From Roseomonas sp. (GTDB lineage: Bacteria; Pseudomonadota; Alphaproteobacteria; Acetobacterales; Acetobacteraceae): 42,347 nucleotides of DNA. Below the pieces are notes generated by a model. That model had not been told where the DNA came from. It did no database searches and saw only the letters and a program-made list of their open reading frames with translations. A program made the position numbers and the translations under genes. Shown here in pieces: positions 8,555 to 17,191 of this stretch (the first letter of the stretch is position 1; each line of letters starts with the position of its first letter). Location: NCBI GenBank assembly GCA_028288745.1, contig JAQGHX010000190.1, forward strand, positions 1 to 42,347, given 5' to 3'.

Positions 8555-8939
8555 ATGCTGGCTCGCACCTCGCTGAAGACAGGACCGGGGCAGCCTGCTC
8601 CACTCTTCGGCTTCTTCGTCGGCATCCCCTCGCCCGCCGTGGTCGAGATGATCGCGGCGGGCGGCTTCGACTTCGTCATCGTCGGCCGCGAACACGGCCC
8701 GATCGGGCCCGACGCCATGGAGAACATGCAGCGCGCGGCGGAAGCCTGCGGCATCGCCACCATCATACGTGTTCCCAGCGCCGGCGCAGCCGATATCATG
8801 TATGCGGCCTAATGCGGCGCCGATGCCATCATGGTGCCGCATGTCACCCATGCCGCGGTGGCGCGGCGCGTGCCTTCTGGTGGAGGACACGCAGCGGTGG
8901 CGGGCCGTGATCACGGAGGCGAAGATCACGGCGAACTAG
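8555..8939 (+). pseudogene. HpcH/HpaI aldolase/citrate lyase-family 5' fragment with premature TAA, joined to a short Bug-like C-terminal tail
   Basis: MLARTSLKTGPGQPAPLFGFFVGIPSPAVVEMIAAGGFDFVIVGREHGPIG...MYAA*CGADAIMVPHV. In-frame TAA at 8810-8812, then after a frame change 8874-8939 reads LLVEDTQRWRAVITEAKITAN*. Confidence 0.75.
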
Positions 8940-9039
8940 AGCAGGTTCCGTTCGCAAGGGATCACTGCACCTGCTTCAGCATGTTGTTTCTTCGCGTGAT
9001 TCACGCTTTGCGGTGATTCCACCTAAAGCGATCACACTC
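8937..9039 (+). repeat. Dispersed ~100-bp repeat, copy 2
   Basis: TAGAGCAGGTTCCGTTCGCAAGGGATCACTGCACCTGCTTCAGCATGTTGTTTCTTCGCGTGATTCACGCTTTGCGGTGATTCCACCTAAAGCGATCACACTC. Confidence 0.88.
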
Positions 9040-9053
9040 CAGGCCTTTGGCGC

Positions 9054-9078
9054 GGAAGGGCCTCGCGCTGGCCTTTCC
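9054..9078. terminator. Hairpin downstream of the FkbM-like gene
   Basis: GGAAGGGCC-TCGCGCT-GGCCTTTCC (one G-T wobble). Confidence 0.5.
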
Positions 9079-9157
9079 GTGTTCCGGCGGCGGTCGCGGG
9101 TACCGGCCGGGCGGCGCTTCGGTGGCATCCGCCGCCCTGGCCGTGGCGGCCGGCGCC

Positions 9158-10252
9158 TTACTCCGCCGGGCGGTCCCATTTGAGGTTGCGCCAGACCTGG
9201 GTGCCATCATGCGTGGTCATCGCGACCAGTGACCTGGCGCCCTGCTTCCACTCGAACCGGGGCGGCTTTTCATTTTCCAGCGCCCAGCCCTGTTGGAAGA
9301 ACAGGTCGATCAGGTCTCCATGCAGCTTGGAATCATGGGTGCCGATCACGACCCAGCGGACTTTTTCGTCCATCAGGGCGATGGCGGCCCGGCAGATACC
9401 GACCTCCCACCCCTGCACGTCGATATGCACCAGGTCCCAGACCGCCTGCTCAGCCAGCAGGTCACGGATGCCGACGATCTCGACATCCATCCACTCGTCG
9501 AACCGCCGGCCGATATGATCGACCTGCCCGGATGCCCCCGCCTCCATGGGGCTCGACCCCCAGTCATCGGCGGGATTTTCGACCTTGGGCCACCTTGCCC
9601 GGCCTGGCTCGGCGCCCACGGCCGCCTGGATCAGCCGGTGCGCCGCCGGGTCCAGGTGGTTTTCCTGGAAATGGCGCAGCAGGAATTCGAAATGCCCCGG
9701 GTCGGCCTCCACCGCGTGCAGATGGATATCCTGGATGCCGAGATGCCTGGCCGCCGCCGCACCCGCCACCGACCATGGCCCCCAGCCCGCCCCCAGTTCC
9801 AGCGCCACGTAGCGGTCGCGCGCCGTGGTGACGCTCTTCAGCAGGCCGATCCATTCGATGGTCTCGGAATGCCAGCCATCATCCGGCACGGGCACGCCCA
9901 GAAGCGTCCCGCCCAGCGGTTCGCTGCCTTTCACGTAGTCGGTGCTCATCGTCACACCGAGGAAATTGGTGATGCAGCCCGGGCTGGGCTGGCGCGGGAT
10001 GTCCCTGAACGGGCCGAAAACCTCAAGGTCCCGCTCGTCATACCCGCTGTAGATGGCGAGCGGACTGGCCAGGGGCGCCGTTGGGTTGCGCCCAGCCGGT
10101 GCCGGCCGTGGCTGGCGGCAACTCAGCGCGATGGCCTCGATCGTGCCCTCCATGGCGCGCAGCCGCTGCAGGGTCTCGGTCGTGTGGTGCGGCATCAGGG
10201 CCAGCCGGTGGATCCAGCGTCGCAGGCGTCCAGATCGGTCAGTGGCGGCCAT
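9158..10252 (-). CDS. FkbM-like SAM-dependent methyltransferase
   Basis: ALELGAGWGPWSVAGAAAARHLG (SAM motif I), HAVEADPGHFEFLLRHFQEN, DLVHIDVQGWEVG, typical FkbM core. Confidence 0.8.
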   Translation of the reverse strand: MAATDRSGRLRRWIHRLALMPHHTTETLQRLRAMEGTIEAIALSCRQPRPAPAGRNPTAPLASPLAIYSGYDERDLEVFGPFRDIPRQPSPGCITNFLGVTMSTDYVKGSEPLGGTLLGVPVPDDGWHSETIEWIGLLKSVTTARDRYVALELGAGWGPWSVAGAAAARHLGIQDIHLHAVEADPGHFEFLLRHFQENHLDPAAHRLIQAAVGAEPGRARWPKVENPADDWGSSPMEAGASGQVDHIGRRFDEWMDVEIVGIRDLLAEQAVWDLVHIDVQGWEVGICRAAIALMDEKVRWVVIGTHDSKLHGDLIDLFFQQGWALENEKPPRFEWKQGARSLVAMTTHDGTQVWRNLKWDRPAE

Positions 10253-10672
10253 ATTTTATCCCTGCATCAGCGCCCGTGAAAGCCGGAGGGCCCGTGATGT
10301 TTTCACGATACCGGAATGATGGCGAGCCCCCCGCCGCCGCTATCGTGGTGCCGGCCGGCCCTGCCCCGCACCCGGCGATAGCCCGAACCGCTCTACTTTG
10401 CCGGAAAAGGCCCCGGCCTGCTCTCACGCCTCGCCAGTGCGATGGCGGCCTACGGCTGGGGTGACCATCCGGCACGGGCGCACCGCCAAGGGGCAGCATG
10501 GCCGGGCAAGTTTATTCTTCGGCGCCTCCGGCCTGCCCGATCCATCTCGTGCTGAACAAATCCGCGCCCTGATCGAGCCCGATGATGGCGGCAAAACAGA
10601 CCGGTTCTTGATTTTCAAAATTTCGACTGCGAAACGGATATTATCGGAACTGGAATGCACAGGGGGTCAGGA

Positions 10673-12073
10673 ATGCCGCGGAAGACTTCAGGGGTGACGG
10701 AGGGAGGGCGGATCGTATTTCTCGACTATCTCCGCGCCATAGCTGTAATTCTGGTCATCTGGGGCCACATCTTCATCGTTGGCGTCAATAATCCTGAAGT
10801 CATTCGGCCCTGGCTCCCTTCCGTGACCGAAAATGCCTTTGGCAGCTCGATCGTATTCACCAATACGCACGGCCTGATCGACCTTTTTTTCATGCTTAAC
10901 TTCGGCATTTCCAGCGGGCCATTGGGCGTGGCGATATTCTTCATTATCAGTGGCTTTGTCATATTACGGAGCGTCGACCGCCTTCCGCCCGGCGCTTTTC
11001 TGATCCAGCGCGCCTTTCGCATTTTCCCCCTCTGTGCCGCGGTCGTCGCCGGCGTCGCGGTTTTTACTTTTTTCTATTGCGCTGCTTCCGGCCTGCCCTC
11101 GCCGCACACGCTTTATAGCGTGGCAGCCTCCAGCTTCGCAGCCAGCGGCTTTTTCCAGGTAATGGGCACGCTGCCGGTACTTTGGTCATTGACCGCCGAG
11201 CTTCTGTTCTACTTGCTCATGGCGGCCGCGGCGCGTCTTTTCAGTCATATCGGGTTCAGGGCCCTGCTCGGGATGGCCTGCACATTCCTGGCTGCCATCT
11301 GGGCCATCAACACGCCTGCCTTCGCAGCGGTCATGCCGCCCCTTCTGACCTACGAGCTTGTCTATGCCAGCTCGATGCTCATCCATGTCATTTTCATGCT
11401 GGTGGGCGCTGTATTCTACCGGGGCCTGTCATCATCCAGGAATGGGGCGGCCATCGTCTATGCGGCCATTATATTCGGCCTGTATCTGGCCAGTTACGCC
11501 ATTTACCGGGACCTGCGTGGCAATGCCGGCATCGGGGCCACACCCGCCGACGCCGTGGCGGCCCAGGGAATATTTCTGGCCGCCTTCTGGACCCGCCTCT
11601 CGTGGCGCTGGCTGCGGCCGCTGAAATTCGTCGCTGACATCAGCTACCCGCTCTACCTGGTCCATGTGCCTCTGGGCTGGGCCGTGCTGGTCTGGCTCGG
11701 CTCCATGGGGTGGAGCCATCATCTGGCCGCGCTTACCGCAACAACCGCAATGGCATTACTGGCCTGGGTGCTGCACGTCAGCATCGAGACGCCGTCTCAA
11801 CGCCTCGGTAAGCTCATCTCCAGGCATCGGTCCGCAAAAACCGCCTTCGCGCCGGCAGCCCTTTCGCCGATCGGCACTGAGGGTGACCGCAAGACCGGCC
11901 CGATCGCTCCGTTCCAGAGTTTCCATCAGGCCAGGCGAGGAGCAGAAGCTCGCCCGAACCGGCAGCCCGCTCGCCGGCATGGCGGGCGCGGCCCTTCCGA
12001 AAAAAACATACCGGCCGCCGCCAAGGTTTTCAGTTGGCGCTGCGGCATCAGACGGCCGAGGCGGTCGGGCTGA
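10673..12073 (+). CDS. Acyltransferase-3 family membrane protein (OafA/YrhL type)
   Basis: FLDYLRAIAVILVIWGHIFIV...GPLGVAIFFIISGFVILRSV...LWSLTAELLFYLLMAAAA...YPLYLVHVPLG. The last ~75 residues look non-homologous and may be read-through into eroded DNA. Confidence 0.9.
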   Translation: MPRKTSGVTEGGRIVFLDYLRAIAVILVIWGHIFIVGVNNPEVIRPWLPSVTENAFGSSIVFTNTHGLIDLFFMLNFGISSGPLGVAIFFIISGFVILRSVDRLPPGAFLIQRAFRIFPLCAAVVAGVAVFTFFYCAASGLPSPHTLYSVAASSFAASGFFQVMGTLPVLWSLTAELLFYLLMAAAARLFSHIGFRALLGMACTFLAAIWAINTPAFAAVMPPLLTYELVYASSMLIHVIFMLVGAVFYRGLSSSRNGAAIVYAAIIFGLYLASYAIYRDLRGNAGIGATPADAVAAQGIFLAAFWTRLSWRWLRPLKFVADISYPLYLVHVPLGWAVLVWLGSMGWSHHLAALTATTAMALLAWVLHVSIETPSQRLGKLISRHRSAKTAFAPAALSPIGTEGDRKTGPIAPFQSFHQARRGAEARPNRQPARRHGGRGPSEKNIPAAAKVFSWRCGIRRPRRSG

Positions 12074-12251
12074 AGCCGTCACAAGCCAAGCTCTCCTGCT
12101 TCCAGAATATGGCAACGTGACGCGCAGTCGCTGTTCCAGTTTTCCGCCAGTCTGGCGTGATCAAGAACCTTGGATAGACCAACGCCGCCCCTGCTGAGGC
12201 AACCCGCGCGGCGGATGAACGTTACGCATCCATCCAGTCGAGTATGCGGGC

Positions 12252-12482
12252 ATGATGCGCATTTTCTCAGTCGGCCCCAACGGGCCCCGTGCTGCGCGGG
12301 TCAAGCTATCAGAGATAGAAGCTGAGGCGGAGCGCCTCCGCAGGAACGGCCACAGGGATATCACGGTGGGAGACGAATGGCATTCAGCCCTCCCGTTGGA
12401 CGAGTTGCGTGGTGTGGCACCGCTCATCAAGGCGCCACCCAGCGAACGCCATCCCTGGCAGGATGTTCGCGATATAACGTGA
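12252..12482 (+). CDS. Small hypothetical ORF (76 aa)
   Basis: MMRIFSVGPNGPRAARVKLSEIEAEAERLRRNGHRDITVGDEWHSALPLDEL...; protein-like composition, but an antisense ORF overlaps. Confidence 0.35.
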   Translation: MMRIFSVGPNGPRAARVKLSEIEAEAERLRRNGHRDITVGDEWHSALPLDELRGVAPLIKAPPSERHPWQDVRDIT

Positions 12483-12568
12483 TCTTTAATCTTGCGGAGT
12501 TTCGCCTTCGCAGACGCCGTGATCGCGGCAGGCGGCGAGGCAAATAGAAACCCGTATGAGGTGCCGTC

Positions 12569-12653
12569 AGAGCAAGTTCCGCTCACAACGGCTCGTTGTT
12601 TGATTGCGTGATGCACGCGTGGCGCTGATTCTACCTCAAGCGATCACGCTCTA
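12569..12653 (+). repeat. Dispersed repeat, copy 3 (shorter, diverged)
   Basis: AGAGCAAGTTCCGCTCACAACGGCTCGTTGTTTGATTGCGTGATGCACGCGTGGCGCTGATTCTACCTCAAGCGATCACGCTCT; ends AGAGC/GCTCT. Confidence 0.75.
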
Positions 12654-12962
12654 ACAAGGCGGCGCCAGGACCGCGCATGCCAGGGCGCTTATCGGCGGCA
12701 TGGCCGCGATGGGCCGCACCACGAATGACAGCGAATGATGCCATGCGCGAATACGGCGCCACGTCCAGGGCGGCGCCTGATCCCGCTCTGCGGCCACAGC
12801 CTGCGTCGGTTACACGCGGCGGCCGCGTACCAGTTCTCCCTCGACGCGGCGGAAGGCAGCGGGGATTTTGAGGCAGGCATCACTTAACCCATAATGATAT
12901 TTTCATTTTCAGTAACTTTTTGCTGCATTGTTTACCCGGCAGGTTATGCCATCATCGCTGAC

Positions 12963-14282
12963 ATGACTGCGCAATACCTCCAGGCCGCGGCCCGTTTCGG
13001 GCTGGGGCCGCGGCCGGACCAACCAGTCCCCTCGGATCCACAGAAGTGGCTGGTGGACCAACTCGATGGGCAGTCCCCTCAACCGCCTCCGCCAGCAGGC
13101 TTTGACCATATGCCTACAGTGGCGGATGGCTTTCGCCTCTGGAGGGAACGCGAGAGGGCCGATCCGCCCGCTCCTGGCCAGCGGACTCCAGTGGATGAAT
13201 ACATCCTGGCGGAGAGCATCGCGGCCTGCGCCTGGCGCCTGGACACATCGACGCCCTATCTGGAAAGACTGGTCGATTTCTGGACCAACCATTTCACTGT
13301 CAGCAGGCGCGTCGGTGTGCGGGTCCTGGTGACGGTGCCTTGCTTCGTGCGTGACGTCATTCGCCCGAACGTCACCGGGAAGTTCGCCGACATGCTCGTG
13401 GCGGCGTTTAAACATCCGGCCATGCTGGGGTACCTGGACCAGGCCGCTTCTGTCGGGCCCAACAGTCGGCTGGGTCGCCGCACCCGCCGGGGGCTGAACG
13501 AGAACCTGGCGCGTGAGATCCTTGAGCTGCACACCGTCTCCGTCGCGGCCGGGTACACCCAGCAGGATGTCACGGAATTCGCCCGGCTGCTGACCGGCTG
13601 GAACTACGAGCGAGACAAGGAACCCTTCGGCACCATCTTCCACGTTGCGGCTCATGAACCCGGCCCCAAGACGGTGCTGGGCCACAGCTTCGGCGAAGGA
13701 GAGGATACGGCAGAGGCGGCGCTGCGCTTCCTGGCGGAGCAGCCGGCGACGCATCGCCATCTGGCGACCAAACTGGCGCGGCATTTCGTGGCCGATACGC
13801 CGCCTGATACAGCCGTCGCTAAACTAGAGTCGGTGCTGCGCGACACGGAGGGCGACCTCGGCGCCGTCGCCCGCGCGCTGCCAAGCCTGCCCGAGGCCTG
13901 GAAGCCGCCTTTCAGCAAGCTGCGCAACCCGGCCGATTACGTCACCGCTGTCTACCGCGCCTGTGGCGCCAGCGGCAAAGACTACGGCGAGGCCGCCTTC
14001 AAGGTCGCATCTGCCCTCGGCCAGCCGCTCTGGAGCGCGTTGCAGCCGAATGGCTGGCCGGACCAGGGCCGCGACTGGCTGGGACCAGAGGCGGCGATGC
14101 AACGGCTGGACTGGGCTTACCAGGTAGCCGGGCAGTTCGCGCGCCAAAATCCCATGGCGGTGCTGGATGCGACGCTCGGCCCGCTGGCCCCCAGCGAAAC
14201 CCGCCAGGCGATGCGCGGCGCCGGCTCGCCGCAGGACGCCCTGGCCCTGCTCTTTGCCAGCGCGGAGTTTCAACGCCGATGA
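12963..14282 (+). CDS. DUF1800 domain-containing protein
   Basis: MTAQYLQAAARFGLGPRPDQP; LVDFWTNHFTVSRR, GLNENLAREILELHTVS(V)AAGYTQQDVTEFARLLTGW is the DUF1800 hallmark. Confidence 0.93.
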   Translation: MTAQYLQAAARFGLGPRPDQPVPSDPQKWLVDQLDGQSPQPPPPAGFDHMPTVADGFRLWRERERADPPAPGQRTPVDEYILAESIAACAWRLDTSTPYLERLVDFWTNHFTVSRRVGVRVLVTVPCFVRDVIRPNVTGKFADMLVAAFKHPAMLGYLDQAASVGPNSRLGRRTRRGLNENLAREILELHTVSVAAGYTQQDVTEFARLLTGWNYERDKEPFGTIFHVAAHEPGPKTVLGHSFGEGEDTAEAALRFLAEQPATHRHLATKLARHFVADTPPDTAVAKLESVLRDTEGDLGAVARALPSLPEAWKPPFSKLRNPADYVTAVYRACGASGKDYGEAAFKVASALGQPLWSALQPNGWPDQGRDWLGPEAAMQRLDWAYQVAGQFARQNPMAVLDATLGPLAPSETRQAMRGAGSPQDALALLFASAEFQRR

Positions 14283-15490
14283 CCCACCTTCCAAAGATCG
14301 GCCGGCGCGGGTTGCTGCTGGGTCTGACCGCCATGGCAGCGACCGCGCGGGCCCGGCTGGCCCTGGCAGACACGCCGCCGGGCACGCTGGCCACCGACAA
14401 CCGGCTGGTGGTGGTGATCCTGCGCGGGGCCATGGACGGCATGGCGGCCCTGGCACCCTATGGCGATGCCAGTTACCGCGCGCTGCGTGGCAGCCTTGCG
14501 CTGCCGGAACCAGGCCAGGAGGGGGGATTGTTGGATTGCGGCGGCTTCTTCGGCCTCAACCCGAACCTGACCACGCTGCACAGCCTGTTCCGTGCAGGGG
14601 AACTGCTGCCGATTCACGCGATCGCCGGCCCCTATCGCAACCGCAGCCATTTCGAGGCGCAGGACCTGCTGGAAAGCGGTGCCGTGGAGCGTTCCGGATT
14701 GACCTCTGGATGGTTGAACCGCGCCCTCACCGGCCTGCCGGCGCGCCAGGCAGGGCAGCCGGAAGCCGGGCTGGCCGTGGGGCTTTCGCTGCCGCTGCTG
14801 ATGCAGGGGCCGCAGCGCGTGGGCATGTGGGCGCCGCCCCGCGGGGCCAGGCCGGCGCCAGACCTCTATGCCCGCATGGCGGACCTGTTGCACGCCGACC
14901 CGCTGCTGGGCCCGGACGTGGCCGACGGACTGCGCAGCCGTGGCTACGCCAATAGTGTGCTAACGGAGGAGAAGGGCCAACGCGGCGGCGGCTTCGTCGC
15001 GCTGGCGGGCGTGGCGGGCAAGCTGTTGGCGGCGGCCGACGGGCCGCGCGTGGCGGCACTCGAACTGGGCGGATGGGACACTCATGCCGCGCAGACGCAG
15101 CGGTTGAACCCTGTGCTGACGCAGTTGGATGCCGGGCTGAATGCGCTGCGCGCGCAGTTGGCGGGCGGATGGCAGCGCACCGCCGTGCTGGTAATGACCG
15201 AATTCGGCCGAACCGCCCGGGTGAATGGCAATAATGGCACCGACCATGGCACGGGTGGCGTGGCGTTCGTGCTTGGCGGCGCCGTGTCGGGCGGGCGGGT
15301 ATTGGCCGATTGGCCTGGCCTGGCCGAGGACCGGCTGTTCGAGGCGCGGGATCTGCAGCCGACGCGGGATCTGCGGGCCATCGCCAAAGCGCTTCTGAAG
15401 GATCACCTTCGCCTGCAACCAGCTGCCATTGCCGCTGCCTTTCCGGGCAGTGACGACGTCGTGCCAGAGCGCGGTATATTAAGATTATGA
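14279..15490 (+). CDS. DUF1501 domain-containing protein (secreted, sulfatase/phosphatase-like fold)
   Basis: ATGA overlap with the DUF1800 gene; GRRGLLLGLTAMAATARARLALA signal; VVVILRGAMDGMAALAPYGD, LELGGWDTHAAQ, VLVMTEFGRTARVNGNNGTDHGTGGVAFVLGG. Confidence 0.95.
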   Translation: MTHLPKIGRRGLLLGLTAMAATARARLALADTPPGTLATDNRLVVVILRGAMDGMAALAPYGDASYRALRGSLALPEPGQEGGLLDCGGFFGLNPNLTTLHSLFRAGELLPIHAIAGPYRNRSHFEAQDLLESGAVERSGLTSGWLNRALTGLPARQAGQPEAGLAVGLSLPLLMQGPQRVGMWAPPRGARPAPDLYARMADLLHADPLLGPDVADGLRSRGYANSVLTEEKGQRGGGFVALAGVAGKLLAAADGPRVAALELGGWDTHAAQTQRLNPVLTQLDAGLNALRAQLAGGWQRTAVLVMTEFGRTARVNGNNGTDHGTGGVAFVLGGAVSGGRVLADWPGLAEDRLFEARDLQPTRDLRAIAKALLKDHLRLQPAAIAAAFPGSDDVVPERGILRL

Positions 15491-15527
15491 CGCCGCCGGT
15501 CCTGGGGTTCAGCCCACCGCGGCCCAG

Positions 15528-15875
15528 GACAAGTCCATTTGTCCCGGCGCGGCTCGCCAAGTGGCGGACACGTTCCGGCATCGGTTCCGCAAAATCGCGG
15601 ATGCCGCGTTGATCCTGGTTGCCCTGCAGTCCGCAGCCTTCGCGCAACCGCCGCGACCGAACTTGCGGGCGCCGGCGCGGACCTGATCGAGATGAGCGCA
15701 TACACGAGGCCACCTGACCACGCAGATGGCGCTACGCCAGGCGGACCACTGCCCAATTCGAGAGTGCTGCCTCGAATACGTCAAAGCGCGCGTAGAATGT
15801 AGCGGGATGAGTAACGGAACTCGCGCCGGAGCGACGGAACTGGCTCAACGGCGCTCTAAATTTCCGCTTGTCTTT
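15528..15875 (+). pseudogene. Possible tyrosine-recombinase (integrase) C-terminal relic
   Basis: Fragments in shifting frames: DTFRHRFRKIADAALIL, ATAATELAGAGADLIEMSAYT, GATELAQRRSKFPL. They resemble the catalytic-C-terminal part of integrases and lie next to the tRNA-Lys 3' end. Confidence 0.35.
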
Positions 15876-15882
15876 AGGAAGA

Positions 15883-15958
15883 TGGTGGGCGCTCACGGGC
15901 TCGAACCGTGGACCTACTGATTAAGAGTCAGCTGCTCTACCAACTGAGCTAAGCGCCC
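15883..15958 (-). tRNA. tRNA-Lys (anticodon CTT)
   Basis: Minus strand GGGCGCTTAGCTCAGTTGGTAGAGCAGCTGACTCTTAATCAGTAGGTCCACGGTTCGAGCCCGTGAGCGCCCACCA; folds as a cloverleaf, anticodon loop CTCTTAA, CCA encoded. Confidence 0.97.
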
Positions 15959-16033
15959 ATCTCATGACCGGAAGCGGCGGACCGCTTCGGTGTGGGCGGG
16001 CTTTTAGCGCGTCTGGCGGGAATGGCAACCCCT

Positions 16034-17191
16034 TCAATCGCGGGTGGCGCCAAATTCCGCGTGGCGATGCACATAGACCGACATCAGCAACCCGCAGCCC
16101 AGCATCGTTGTCAGCATGGCGGAACCACCGTGGCTGATCAGCGGCAGCGGCACCCCGCCCACCGGAATGCTGCCTGTCACCATCGCGATGTTCACGAAAA
16201 CATAGAGGAAGAAATTGGTGCCGAGGCCGACCGCCACCAGCCGCCCGAACTGGTGCCGGCACCGCACCGCCACCATCAGCGCGAAGGCCACCACCAAGGC
16301 CAGCAGCAGCAGCGTGGCCAGCGCGCCGACCAGGCCGAATTCCTCGGCCAGCATGGTGAAGATGAAATCCGTCTGCTTCTCCGGCAGGAAGTTCAGGTGG
16401 CCCTGGGTGCCCTGCAGAAATCCCTTCCCCCAGAGCCCGCCCGAGCCCAGCGCGATCTTGGACTGGATGATGTTGTAGCCGGCGCCCAGCGGGTCGCTCT
16501 CCGGGTCCAGGAAGGTCGTGATGCGGGCGCGCTGGTAGTCGTGCAGGTGTTCGTAGGCGATGGGCGCCGCGACGCCGGCGGCGGCCAGGATGGCGGCGAA
16601 TTTCCACCAGCGCACTCCGGCGGCCCAGAACACGGCGCCACCCACCATCAGCGTGATCATGCCGGTGCCGAGGTTGGGCTGCTTCAGGATCATCCCCACC
16701 GGCACCAGGACCGCGATGACGGGCGGGATCAGGAACAGCGGGTTGCCCACCCGCTCCCAGCTCGCGCGATGGAACCAGGCGGCCAGGCCCAGCACCAGCA
16801 TGATTTTCATCAGTTCGGAGGGCTGCAACTGGACGGGACCCAGCTCGATCCACCGCTGCGCGCCCTTCCCCACCTGCCCGTGCAGCGCCACCAGCACCAG
16901 CAATCCCACCCCCAGCGCATAGCCGAGCCAGGAGAGCTTCGCGATGATGCGGATGTCGATCATGGCGATGGAGAGCATCATCACCAGCCCGAAGCCGAAG
17001 CGCAGCGCGTGCTTGCTGGCATAGGGCTCGGCCGCGCCGCCGCCGGCCGAATAGAGCGCCACATACCCCACCGCCGCGATGGCGCAGAGCAGGATCACGA
17101 AGCTCCAGGGGATCAGCCAGAACTTTTCCAGCACACCGGCACCGCGGTCGCGGGTCAGCAGGCGGCGCTCGAAGAAGGTGGTGGTGATCAT
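16034..17191 (-). CDS. rodA: Rod shape-determining SEDS glycosyltransferase RodA
   Basis: SEDS signatures GAQRWIELGPVQLQPSELMKIMLVL, DYQRARITTFLDPESDPLGAGYNIIQSKIALGSGGLWGKGF, FLPEKQTDFIFTMLAEEFG. Confidence 0.97.
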   Translation of the reverse strand: MITTTFFERRLLTRDRGAGVLEKFWLIPWSFVILLCAIAAVGYVALYSAGGGAAEPYASKHALRFGFGLVMMLSIAMIDIRIIAKLSWLGYALGVGLLVLVALHGQVGKGAQRWIELGPVQLQPSELMKIMLVLGLAAWFHRASWERVGNPLFLIPPVIAVLVPVGMILKQPNLGTGMITLMVGGAVFWAAGVRWWKFAAILAAAGVAAPIAYEHLHDYQRARITTFLDPESDPLGAGYNIIQSKIALGSGGLWGKGFLQGTQGHLNFLPEKQTDFIFTMLAEEFGLVGALATLLLLALVVAFALMVAVRCRHQFGRLVAVGLGTNFFLYVFVNIAMVTGSIPVGGVPLPLISHGGSAMLTTMLGCGLLMSVYVHRHAEFGATRD

